DNA of 59,074 bases from CAYFYJ01 sp964347415 (GTDB taxonomy: Archaea; Aenigmatarchaeota; Aenigmatarchaeia; CG10238-14). The stretch covers positions 1 through 59,074 of the forward strand of contig CAYFYJ010000003.1 in assembly GCA_964347415.1 (NCBI GenBank), written 5' to 3'. A model generated the notes under the pieces. The model did no database searches, was not told the DNA's origin, and worked only from the letters and a program-made list of their open reading frames with translations. Of this stretch, positions 35,556 through 42,408 are shown piece after piece. The position numbers and the translations under genes are program-made. How positions within the stretch are numbered: the first letter of the stretch is position 1; every line of letters starts with the position of its first letter.

Positions 35556-35599
35556 TTAGTTAAAGATTAATTTACAGAAATGATAATTATTCAGTGAAT

Positions 35600-36121
35600 A
35601 TGATGGACTGGTCAAATATACTGATTTCTATTGCAACAGAAAGTCATGATTTTGTCAGTAAATGGGGGTATATAGGTATTTTTTTGGTATCCTTAATAAG
35701 TTCTGCTAGTATTATATTGCCAATACCAAACTTTATTTTGATTTTTACTTTTGGTTCCACTTTGAATCCTTTTTTACTTGCGCTATTCGCTGCTATTGGC
35801 TCAGCAATCGGCGAAACAACTGGTTATCTCCTTGGTTTGGGTGGTAAAGAAATTTTAGAAAAAAGGTATAGCCGTCAGTTGGATAGAATTAATAAGATGT
35901 TTAAAAAATATGGTTCCATCGTCTGGATAATCATTCTTGGTGCCAGTCCGCTCCCTGATGATATTTCAGGACTTTTTTGTGGCATAATCAAGTATGATTT
36001 TAAGAAGTATTTCGTAGCAACTTTCATAGGTAAATTAATACTTTATTTAATTTTGGCTTATTCCGGTTATTATTCAATAAATTGGATCTTGGATTATGTC
36101 CAACCCAAGTTGGGTTTATAG
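35600..36121 (+). CDS. DedA/VTT-domain membrane protein
   Basis: A 173-aa member of the DedA (SNARE-associated, VTT) family. The conserved re-entrant region includes GSAIGETTGYLLGLGGKE, and GASPLPDDISGLFCGI is the family's P-hP-(D/E) motif. About five TM helices are visible. DedA proteins take part in lipid scrambling and membrane homeostasis. ATG 35600 is chosen; a GTG at 35594 and a second ATG at 35603 are alternatives. The 3' end overlaps trm5 on the other strand by 6 nt. Confidence 0.85.
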   Translation: MMDWSNILISIATESHDFVSKWGYIGIFLVSLISSASIILPIPNFILIFTFGSTLNPFLLALFAAIGSAIGETTGYLLGLGGKEILEKRYSRQLDRINKMFKKYGSIVWIIILGASPLPDDISGLFCGIIKYDFKKYFVATFIGKLILYLILAYSGYYSINWILDYVQPKLGL

Positions 36122-36910
36122 AATTTTAATATCAACACAATACTTGTAAGTTCTCGGTGCGTAAGGCAAGACTTTCTTTATTTTGTAAGATATTTTTCCC
36201 TTGCTTTTTTTACTGAATTTCTCGATGATCATTTTGACTTTTTCTTTCACGTTTTCTTCTTTCTCAATTATATACATATGAACGGTGCCGTGTGATTTCA
36301 AGCATTTGAAAGCCAAACCAAGAAACTTATGGGCATCATGTGGTAAAGGCATTATAACCCTGTCACATTTTTCGTACCAATCCTTACATTTTAATTTAAC
36401 GTCTCCTAAGATTGGAATAACTTCTTCAGTTACTTTATTTAACCTGATGTTCTCTCTCATGTACTCATAGGCAGCTGGGTTAATTTCGACAGAAATTATT
36501 TTATCAACTTTAGGTTGTTTTTTAGCTATTATTATCGCGTATGCCCCGATGCCTGCAAACATCAGCATTATTTTTTCTTTTGGTTTCACTTGGTTCGCTA
36601 TTCTAAGTCTTTCAGTTCCTTCTCTTGGGGAGAAATAGACCAACTTTGGGTCTAATTTGTAACTACGATAATGCTCCTTGTGTATTACTTCTGTGTTTAG
36701 ATTACCTGCTAAAAGTTTGTACTCAGTAATTCTGTAAATGCCTTTTCGTTCTGATAATTTTTTCAAGACAGATTTAACGTTTTTATGTCTAGCTAAAATT
36801 TTATTGGCTATTCTCTTTTCTTCTTTTCGTAGATTTTCTGGGATTTCAATTATGACCACTGCTTTTTCTTTTGAACCAATGATCTCGTAACTAGACGGTA
36901 TTTTGATCAT
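36116..36910 (-). CDS. trm5: tRNA (guanine37-N1)-methyltransferase Trm5-like
   Basis: A 264-aa class I methyltransferase of the Trm5/Taw2 group. An N-terminal recognition region is followed by VYFSPREGTERLRIANQV, a SAM loop with LMFAGIGAYAIIIAKK, an acidic residue in ISVEINPAAYEYM, and VIMPLPHDAHKFLGLAF in place of the NLP motif of Trm5. It methylates G37 of tRNA; some archaeal paralogues act in wyosine synthesis, so Taw2 is a weaker alternative. It is divergent from dph5 with 47 nt between the starts. Confidence 0.87.
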   Translation of the reverse strand: MIKIPSSYEIIGSKEKAVVIIEIPENLRKEEKRIANKILARHKNVKSVLKKLSERKGIYRITEYKLLAGNLNTEVIHKEHYRSYKLDPKLVYFSPREGTERLRIANQVKPKEKIMLMFAGIGAYAIIIAKKQPKVDKIISVEINPAAYEYMRENIRLNKVTEEVIPILGDVKLKCKDWYEKCDRVIMPLPHDAHKFLGLAFKCLKSHGTVHMYIIEKEENVKEKVKMIIEKFSKKSKGKISYKIKKVLPYAPRTYKYCVDIKIL

Positions 36911-36957
36911 GGTATCATTATTTAAATTAAACGATTTTAAGAGTATAAAGTGTTCGA

Positions 36958-37701
36958 ATGTTGAGTCTAATCGGTCTTGGTTTGTACGATGAGAAAGATC
37001 TAACCATTAGAGGGTTGGAGAGAGCAAAGAATGCTGACAAAGTCTATGCAGAATTTTATACTTCCAGATGGCATGGTAATGTTGAAAAATTGGAAAAAAT
37101 GATTGAAAGAAAAATTGAAATTGTTAACAGGAAGGATTTGGAAGAAGAGTCGAATAGGATTATTGGAGATGCTAAGGATAAAAAAGTTGTTATCTTTGTT
37201 TTGGGAGATCCTCTAGTTGCGACTACTCATACTTCTCTATTAACTGAAGCAAGAAAGGTTGGAATAAAGACTGAAGTCGTTCATAATGCTTCCATTTACT
37301 CTGCTGTTGGTGAGATAGGATTGCATTTGTATAAATTCGGCCGTACTGTCACGATCCCTTTCCCTGAGAAAATCGAATCAATTGATACTCTAGCTGATAC
37401 CATTGAAAAAAACATGAAAATGGGTCTACACACTCTCTTACTCCTTGATGTAATATCAGAGAAGAAAAAATACATGAGACCTGAAGAAGGTATGAAAATT
37501 CTATTAAAAATGGGTAAGAAGTTTTTTACAAGAGATACAGAAATCATAGTTTTTGTCAGAGCCGGTAGCGATATGCCTTCAATCGTTTATGGAAAAGTAA
37601 AGGATTTGATTGAAAAAGATTTTGGAGAATCCCCCTTTGTAATGATCATACCTGGGAAATTACATTTTACTGAAAAGGAGTATTTAGAAAACTTCAGATG
37701 A
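36958..37701 (+). CDS. dph5: Diphthine synthase
   Basis: A 247-aa SAM-dependent tetrapyrrole-methylase-fold enzyme that methylates the diphthamide precursor on aEF2. The N-terminal MLSLIGLGLYDEKDLTIRGL, the VFVLGDPLVATTHTSL glycine-rich loop and HNASIYSAVGEIGLHLYKFG are diagnostic. The length is typical. With dph2 at 26.5 kb, two steps of the pathway lie in the window. The DUF357 gene follows after 4 nt. Confidence 0.95.
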   Translation: MLSLIGLGLYDEKDLTIRGLERAKNADKVYAEFYTSRWHGNVEKLEKMIERKIEIVNRKDLEEESNRIIGDAKDKKVVIFVLGDPLVATTHTSLLTEARKVGIKTEVVHNASIYSAVGEIGLHLYKFGRTVTIPFPEKIESIDTLADTIEKNMKMGLHTLLLLDVISEKKKYMRPEEGMKILLKMGKKFFTRDTEIIVFVRAGSDMPSIVYGKVKDLIEKDFGESPFVMIIPGKLHFTEKEYLENFR

Positions 37702-37705
37702 TCCT

Positions 37706-37942
37706 ATGAGAGACAAGATACCGAAGGAAGAAATTCTGAAATGGTTGGAGAAGATTAAAAACGAGTTAAAAGAAGTTAAAGTAAAGAATGAGAAGGGTAA
37801 TGAGTACTTAAAAAATATCAATGCTTATGTTAATGATTGTGAACATTTTTTGGGGAAAGAAGACCTTTTTCTGAGTTGGGAGGCCTGTCTATGGGCCTGG
37901 GCATACCTTACTATAAGTAAAGACCTGAAAATGTTAGAATAA
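37706..37942 (+). CDS. DUF357-family small helical protein
   Basis: A 78-aa all-helical protein of the archaeal DUF357 family. The helix-turn-helix bundle pattern is seen in YLKNINAYVNDCEHFL and LSWEACLWAWAYL. DUF357 genes are commonly found next to archaeal RNA- or diphthamide-related genes; function is unknown. It probably shares a transcript with dph5. Confidence 0.72.
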   Translation: MRDKIPKEEILKWLEKIKNELKEVKVKNEKGNEYLKNINAYVNDCEHFLGKEDLFLSWEACLWAWAYLTISKDLKMLE

Positions 37943-37983
37943 TAAATAATAAATCCCGGGAAATCAAACTATATACTGATAAT

Positions 37984-38442
37984 ATGATCGAAATAATAGC
38001 AGGAGTAATAGTTCTTATACTAGCGATTATTGGCATAGCTAAACTAGTTGGTGGAAGAGGAGGAGGCGGAGGTGAAGCAGTTTCACTTGATAAGAAACTT
38101 TTATATACCGCTTTACAAGAAGTATACAAAGTAGACAAAGGTATAGCTGCGCTGGAAACTGACCCTGAATATTTTGAAGCTGTTTTAGACTCGGCTAAAC
38201 GTGCTAGTCGTCTTGCTGGCCAGGCCTCAAGAAATGTTCAGGACCATTTGAGAGGAGTACAAACAAGTGTCAGTGAATATGCAAAAATGTTAAACCAAAG
38301 AAGAGCATTCACGAGGGTTCAACTCGCTAGAGATTTTCTTTATGATGCCCAGTCTGACAAGGTGACTCGAGAGGAAATGATTTATCGTGCACATGAATTC
38401 AGAGAATCTATGGAACACATGAAAAATGCCTTCGGGGGCTAA
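37984..38442 (+). CDS. N-terminally anchored helical protein, unknown
   Basis: A 152-aa protein: one TM helix at residues 2-21 (MIEIIAGVIVLILAIIGIAK), a Gly-rich flexible stretch (GGRGGGGG), then a helical domain to the end that is rich in Ala, Arg and Glu. The large domain is probably cytoplasmic (Lys/Arg just after the TM). A TATA-like ACTATATAC precedes the ATG. Not recognised. The convergent gene ends 2 nt away. Confidence 0.55.
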   Translation: MIEIIAGVIVLILAIIGIAKLVGGRGGGGGEAVSLDKKLLYTALQEVYKVDKGIAALETDPEYFEAVLDSAKRASRLAGQASRNVQDHLRGVQTSVSEYAKMLNQRRAFTRVQLARDFLYDAQSDKVTREEMIYRAHEFRESMEHMKNAFGG

Positions 38443-38444
38443 AA

Positions 38445-38747
38445 TCAAGAACTAGATTGAACCTGGAAATTCTTGTAATCTATGTAGCCGTAGAGAAGTA
38501 TGCAAAGCCCTATTAATATATAGGCAAAAATTTCATTCCTCATGTTTATCCAGTATACTAAAAGACTCAAGACGATAATATCAAAAATTTTGAATGAAAT
38601 AAACTTCCTGAAATCATCCCTTAACAAATCCCTCAAGATCGGGTTTTCTTCTACTCTGAACCCCTTCTTTGAGAATGTATTTAGTGTTAAGTAAGTATCG
38701 AGAAAATACAGGATGAGTAGGACCCCCAAAAGTATAAAAATATACAT
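38445..38747 (-). CDS. DUF5658-like small membrane protein
   Basis: A 100-aa protein with three TM helices. The pattern LDTYLTLNTFSKKGFRVEENPILRDLL (Asp in TM1, E.NP after it) is that of the DUF5658 family of small membrane proteins. Function unknown. It ends 2 nt from the convergent gene at 38442, so both messages must terminate in or beyond the partner gene. Confidence 0.68.
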   Translation of the reverse strand: MYIFILLGVLLILYFLDTYLTLNTFSKKGFRVEENPILRDLLRDDFRKFISFKIFDIIVLSLLVYWINMRNEIFAYILIGLCILLYGYIDYKNFQVQSSS

Positions 38748-38840
38748 AATAGAAGTTATGGAGAAAGGAATATAAGATTATTTTTCGATAAAAATCATAT
38801 AAAATGGGCGTTTTTAATCTATTTACTACAGTATAGAAAA

Positions 38841-38850
38841 GTATAAATAG
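38841..38850 (+). promoter_or_regulatory. TATA box for the 149-aa helical protein
   Basis: GTATAAATAG lies 32 nt before GTG 38874 and 41 nt before ATG 38883. The first distance matches the leaderless pattern seen elsewhere, so it bears on the choice of start. Confidence 0.5.
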
Positions 38851-38873
38851 TAGTAATATGGTATTACTTCGCA

Positions 38874-39323
38874 GTGATAAATATGGCTGTACAATGTTTG
38901 GTAAAAGAATTGTACTCTCTAGAAGGGAAAGAGGAAGGAGTTAACAGTGGTACTGACGTTATAAATAAACTTGCCAATGCGAGTCGGCAAAGTCTTAGAA
39001 GACAAACACAGATTGCAGAGGGTGGACTGAGACAGGCACAAAAAACTTACACAGAAAAGCAAATTCAGCAAGTCATAGCAGATTATGTTCTTGCAAAGCA
39101 AGTAAGAAAAGAGAAGGGTATTAATGCAGGAATTGATATTCTCGAAAAAGAATTGAGAAATATCAGAGCATATTTGCAACACCAAGGGAGAGAGAGCGTA
39201 GAAAAACACAACCAAATCGTAAAAGCTTACCAAGAAACTCCAGAAGCACTAGCAGAATTGAGAACAGATATGAAAGGAACTGGATCATACATAAAAACAA
39301 TAAATTCATTAATTGGGAAATAA
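38874..39323 (+). CDS. Soluble helical protein, unknown
   Basis: A 149-aa protein (146 if ATG 38883 is used) that is highly charged and predicted all-helical, with no TM segment. It contains two related-looking stretches, KEEGVNSGTDVINKLAN and KEKGINAGIDILEKEL, suggesting an internal duplication of a helical hairpin. No family recognised. It is a single gene with its own TATA box, at the left edge of the secretion/pilus-like locus; a functional link is not shown. Confidence 0.55.
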   Translation: MINMAVQCLVKELYSLEGKEEGVNSGTDVINKLANASRQSLRRQTQIAEGGLRQAQKTYTEKQIQQVIADYVLAKQVRKEKGINAGIDILEKELRNIRAYLQHQGRESVEKHNQIVKAYQETPEALAELRTDMKGTGSYIKTINSLIGK

Positions 39324-39331
39324 GAGTACAA

Positions 39332-39393
39332 AGTTGAAAAAAACAACTAGGTTTAGATTGTGTTTCTTATTTTTTATAGTCTTTTTTATTGAA
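39332..39393 (+). terminator. Possible terminator: short hairpin plus T-rich tract
   Basis: AGTTG (39332-39336) and CAACT (39344-39348) can pair across a 7-nt A loop and are followed by a T-rich stretch to about 39393. Archaeal termination depends mainly on T tracts; the hairpin is weak. The remainder of the gap to 39482 holds nothing I can identify. Confidence 0.3.
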
Positions 39394-39482
39394 AACTGTT
39401 TAGAAAATAAAATTAAAAGAAAGAAGTAGCTAACTAAGCAAAACTAAGCACTACTGATTTCTTCTTTTCGAGTTCAAAGATT

Positions 39483-40049
39483 TTATTCCCCGAAGAGCTT
39501 TACTTCTTTTATTCCTTCTTCGCCACTGGTTAGCCAGTACAGTATTATTATTGTAATCACTATTAACGCTATCAGAGCCATGTCTTCACCGGTTATTCCA
39601 ATGCCAAAGCTTGGAGCCACTACATCACCGAACCAACTTGCCATCGCTGCACTAGAGAAGAACAGTCCTATGGTGAACAAGAATGCCACTATTACTAGTA
39701 TCGGTAACATCCTCTTCCCTAATTTTTGCCATCCAGCCTCTGTTGTCACGAATGGTCCTAGCAATAGACCAACGAGCATCACGAACATCAACAGTGTCAC
39801 TATCGATATCGAACCCATTGCAAACATCGATGCGAAAAATACGCTTATTTGTGGTGCAAAGGGCGAAAATACCACTACGTACAATGAGATTATCAATGCT
39901 ACTATTGCGTTTATTCTGTTAACGTATGCTCCCTTACCGAACACTTTTGTCTTCACTAGCAGCGCATAGAACACTGCGAATACGAAGAGGAACGGTAAGT
40001 ATAGCGCGTATATATCTGCACTGCTCATCAGGGCATCAATTAATGCCAT
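39483..40049 (-). CDS. Polytopic membrane protein, paralogue A of 3 (secretion-locus associated)
   Basis: A 188-aa protein with about five TM helices. It starts MALIDALMSSADIYALYLPF and continues VFAVFYALLVKTKVFG, then VNRINAIVALIISLYV. The two genes upstream on this strand have the same layout (LP....... (Y/W)GLL.(K/R)...F....... N....(V/A)). A strong Shine-Dalgarno GGAGGT (40056-40061, complement strand) precedes the ATG by about 6 nt, at the end of the upstream gene. Proteins of this type recur near pilus/secretion genes in small-genome archaea, from general knowledge. I infer a part in the adjacent machine; no motif shows the function. Confidence 0.68.
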   Translation of the reverse strand: MALIDALMSSADIYALYLPFLFVFAVFYALLVKTKVFGKGAYVNRINAIVALIISLYVVVFSPFAPQISVFFASMFAMGSISIVTLLMFVMLVGLLLGPFVTTEAGWQKLGKRMLPILVIVAFLFTIGLFFSSAAMASWFGDVVAPSFGIGITGEDMALIALIVITIIILYWLTSGEEGIKEVKLFGE

Positions 40050-40055
40050 TAATTA

Positions 40056-40061
40056 ACCTCC
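40056..40061 (-). promoter_or_regulatory. Strong Shine-Dalgarno inside an operon
   Basis: GGAGGT on the minus strand, 6 nt before the ATG at 40049 and beside the stop of the preceding gene. It contrasts with the TATA-adjacent, leaderless-looking starts of first genes in this genome, and supports internal translation initiation in this operon. Confidence 0.7.
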
Positions 40062-40637
40062 TTATTTTTTCTCCTCTTGAGTTTCTACAGGTGGAGCCTT
40101 TTCACCTCCACCCCATGTAATAAATATTATCGGAATTGCTAATAAAATTATCACTACTACAGTAACGACCACATCAGATGTTTGTTCGAATAGTTCTGGC
40201 CCTAATATAGCAGACCATAGACCACTAGTTGCAAATATTATAAAGGCGAATATCACGAGGATTACTAGTATACCACCAACTTTATTGCCTTGAAATAAGT
40301 TATTAGCAAGATACTCAGTTAAGTTCGGTGGTAAGAACATTCCAGTAAATAGAAGGGCCATCATTAAAACCAAGAAAACTATTATCCCTTGGGTGAAGAA
40401 GGCAGCTAGTTGAGTCTGAATATCTAAACCTAGAATAACAGGTGATGCCCAAACCATAAACGAAGCTACTAGAGCTACAACGGCATTTACTGCAACATTC
40501 TGATCAGGTTTTCCAAAAATTTGACTTTTCCTCAGAAGACCGTAGAATACTGATGACGTCAATATATATGGTAGCATAAATTTGAAAAACCCTAATTCTA
40601 TCAATCTTTCTATCACCGGTGTGAACAGATCTGGCAT
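40062..40637 (-). CDS. Polytopic membrane protein, paralogue B of 3
   Basis: A 191-aa protein with about five TM helices. It begins MPDLFTPVIERLIELGFFKF, then LPYILTSSVFYGLLRKSQIFG and NVAVNAVVALVASFMVWASP, and ends in a charged tail (GGGEKAPPVETQEEKK) probably facing the cytoplasm. AGGAGTGAT before the ATG is a good ribosome binding site. It starts 4 nt after paralogue C ends and is followed 12 nt later by paralogue A, so the three are one operon. Function unknown. Confidence 0.68.
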   Translation of the reverse strand: MPDLFTPVIERLIELGFFKFMLPYILTSSVFYGLLRKSQIFGKPDQNVAVNAVVALVASFMVWASPVILGLDIQTQLAAFFTQGIIVFLVLMMALLFTGMFLPPNLTEYLANNLFQGNKVGGILVILVIFAFIIFATSGLWSAILGPELFEQTSDVVVTVVVIILLAIPIIFITWGGGEKAPPVETQEEKK

Positions 40638-40641
40638 ATCA

Positions 40642-41172
40642 TCACTCCTTCTTTCCTACACCCCTTTGAACTCCGACCAATATTAGAATGCCGATGATCA
40701 ACGCGGCCAACATAATTATCATAGCCTCAACATCAGCTCGAACGCCAGTGCTTGGATAGCCCGGATATAATACTTTATACAGGCCGCTAGTAAAGAACAA
40801 GACACCGACAAACAAACCAAGAAATATCCATATCATCGCACTACTCTTAAAAGCTTCAGTTAGAGTTTTAGAAAAATCTGGGTAGAACATGCTCGCCCCA
40901 ATCAAACCAAAAACAAAGACTAACATAAGCACAAAACCTTGGGTTATGAACGCTGTCAATGGACCTCCTATTTCAAACGCACTTTGAGCTAGGTACCCCC
41001 ATATGAAGAATGAAACAGCAATAGACAAAACGATGTTGATAGAAGGGTCAAATATTTTAGACCTCTTTAACAAACCCCACATCACAGCCGCTGTTATTAA
41101 CCATGGTAGGAAGAAAGAGAATACTCCTAAATCAACGAGTCTCTCTGTGATGAGTTGAAACGGGTTTGCCAT
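40642..41172 (-). CDS. Polytopic membrane protein, paralogue C of 3
   Basis: A 176-aa protein with about five TM helices. It begins MANPFQLITERLVDLGVFSF, then LPWLITAAVMWGLLKRSKIF, INIVLSIAVSFFIWGYL and a C-terminal TM before a short tail GVQRGVGKKE. It is closest to paralogue B (E.L..LG.F.F.LP...T...(Y/W)GLL..S.IF). It is the first of the three in transcription order, about 50 nt downstream of the coiled-coil gene. Function unknown. Confidence 0.68.
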   Translation of the reverse strand: MANPFQLITERLVDLGVFSFFLPWLITAAVMWGLLKRSKIFDPSINIVLSIAVSFFIWGYLAQSAFEIGGPLTAFITQGFVLMLVFVFGLIGASMFYPDFSKTLTEAFKSSAMIWIFLGLFVGVLFFTSGLYKVLYPGYPSTGVRADVEAMIIMLAALIIGILILVGVQRGVGKKE

Positions 41173-41223
41173 GAGTGCTCATAGAATAATTAGTAGAGAG
41201 TGAATAAATATTTACCCGAATGC

Positions 41224-41859
41224 TTATTCTTTCTTAAACCTTTGTACTAAATCTGTTAAAGATCTCACACTTTCAATCAAAGCTGGTAAAGCATCTTTGA
41301 AAGCCTTTTCTAGACTGGACATCCTTGCGTTTATGTCAGTCAATGAATCCTTGAGTGAATCTAATTTAGCGACAATAGCTTGTTCAGTTTGTGATGTGCC
41401 TTTTGTTAGGACTAATAATTGATTGTGTAAGTTTGAAATGTTCCTTTCTAAATCAGCATACTTAACTCTGAATTCTGCCAATTTTTCATCAACATCCGCC
41501 ATTCTTTCATGGACGATGGATTCTACCAATTCTTCTGTCCCATAATTTTCAGGGACTTGTGGATATTGTATAGAGGGTTCTGGAATTTGTGGGATTTGTG
41601 GGATTTGTGACTGTGGTCGCCCAAAGGTAGGTAAATCTGATTGTGGTCCAGGTGCTCCAGAAATTTTTAATTCCAATGCCTGAGTTAAAGCCCTGTCAAT
41701 TTCTTCAGCACTGAAACCTTCTTTCCTGAGAACATCAATAATTTCTGGTTCTGAGAAACCCTTTTCGCTCAATTCTTTTACTCTGTCAGCCGGGACAAAG
41801 CCTTTTCCTAGTTTTGGTGGTGCTTCAGCTTTTTTTCCGAGACCGAGTAATTTAATCAT
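41224..41859 (-). CDS. UBA-like plus coiled-coil cytoplasmic protein
   Basis: A 211-aa protein with no TM segment. Residues about 25-65 repeat a short three-helix pattern (RVKELSEKGFSEPEIIDVL, KEGFSAEEIDRALTQAL) like UBA or SHOCT-type motifs. A Pro/Gln-rich linker with four IPQ/YPQ-type units (about 75-105) follows, then a coiled coil (about 110-211). It is probably a cytoplasmic scaffold. Its location between two coiled-coil/membrane gene sets, divergent from the secretion ATPase, suggests a role like FlaC/D/E-type accessory proteins; that is inference. Confidence 0.62.
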   Translation of the reverse strand: MIKLLGLGKKAEAPPKLGKGFVPADRVKELSEKGFSEPEIIDVLRKEGFSAEEIDRALTQALELKISGAPGPQSDLPTFGRPQSQIPQIPQIPEPSIQYPQVPENYGTEELVESIVHERMADVDEKLAEFRVKYADLERNISNLHNQLLVLTKGTSQTEQAIVAKLDSLKDSLTDINARMSSLEKAFKDALPALIESVRSLTDLVQRFKKE

Positions 41860-41919
41860 TTTTTACACCTATAAACAAAATTCCGATTTGTTTCAATTTA
41901 TATTTATCCCAAGGAGTAA

Positions 41920-42318
41920 TTAAGTCTTTTTGCTGAGTTTTCTATCCACCAACCTTTCCACTTCATCTCTCGTAGTAAACTTGGATTTAATGGGACTGTA
42001 GAGGTCTAACAAACTCTCCAGTTCTTTGATTTCAGATTTTCTGGCTGTTTTGTCGATTGTTTTATTGATTCTTAGAATCTCACCTCTGAGTTCAGACACA
42101 TTCTTGACGATGTCTTTAATAGCTATGTTGATTTCTTCAAAGTCTCTCCTTATAGCTTCAATCTCGTTAATGATTTTTTCTTGGATTCCTCCAATCCTCA
42201 TCTCCATAGCATCTAGTCTCTGTTCGAGTGCCCGTATTCTTCTGGTGTTAGTGTTGATGATTTTCACGGCCTCGTTACTAAAAGGTTGAACATTTACAGT
42301 TTCCTTCTCAAAAACCAT
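41920..42318 (-). CDS. Coiled-coil accessory protein
   Basis: A 132-aa soluble protein starting MVFEKETVNVQPFSNEA, with a long coiled coil (about 20-105, heptad-like TRRIRALEQRLDAMEMRIGG) and a basic C-terminal helix ending RKLSKKT. An alternative ATG lies at 42327. It is divergent from the ATPase gene with a gap of about 90 bp. It resembles small cytoplasmic coiled-coil proteins that sit beside archaellum or pilus motor genes, but no specific family can be named. Confidence 0.58.
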   Translation of the reverse strand: MVFEKETVNVQPFSNEAVKIINTNTRRIRALEQRLDAMEMRIGGIQEKIINEIEAIRRDFEEINIAIKDIVKNVSELRGEILRINKTIDKTARKSEIKELESLLDLYSPIKSKFTTRDEVERLVDRKLSKKT

Positions 42319-42408
42319 TGATACCAATAGTAATTTTGATTTTTTCTGTAATAAAGATAACTAGAAATCAATTTTAACCAGAAGGACTAAATATTCTTAG
42401 GTGCTTGG

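Noticed and set aside
39394..39482. A possible small RNA in the gap before the three membrane genes
   Set aside because: No stable paired structure or box C/D-type arrangement could be made out beyond the weak hairpin and T-rich tract.
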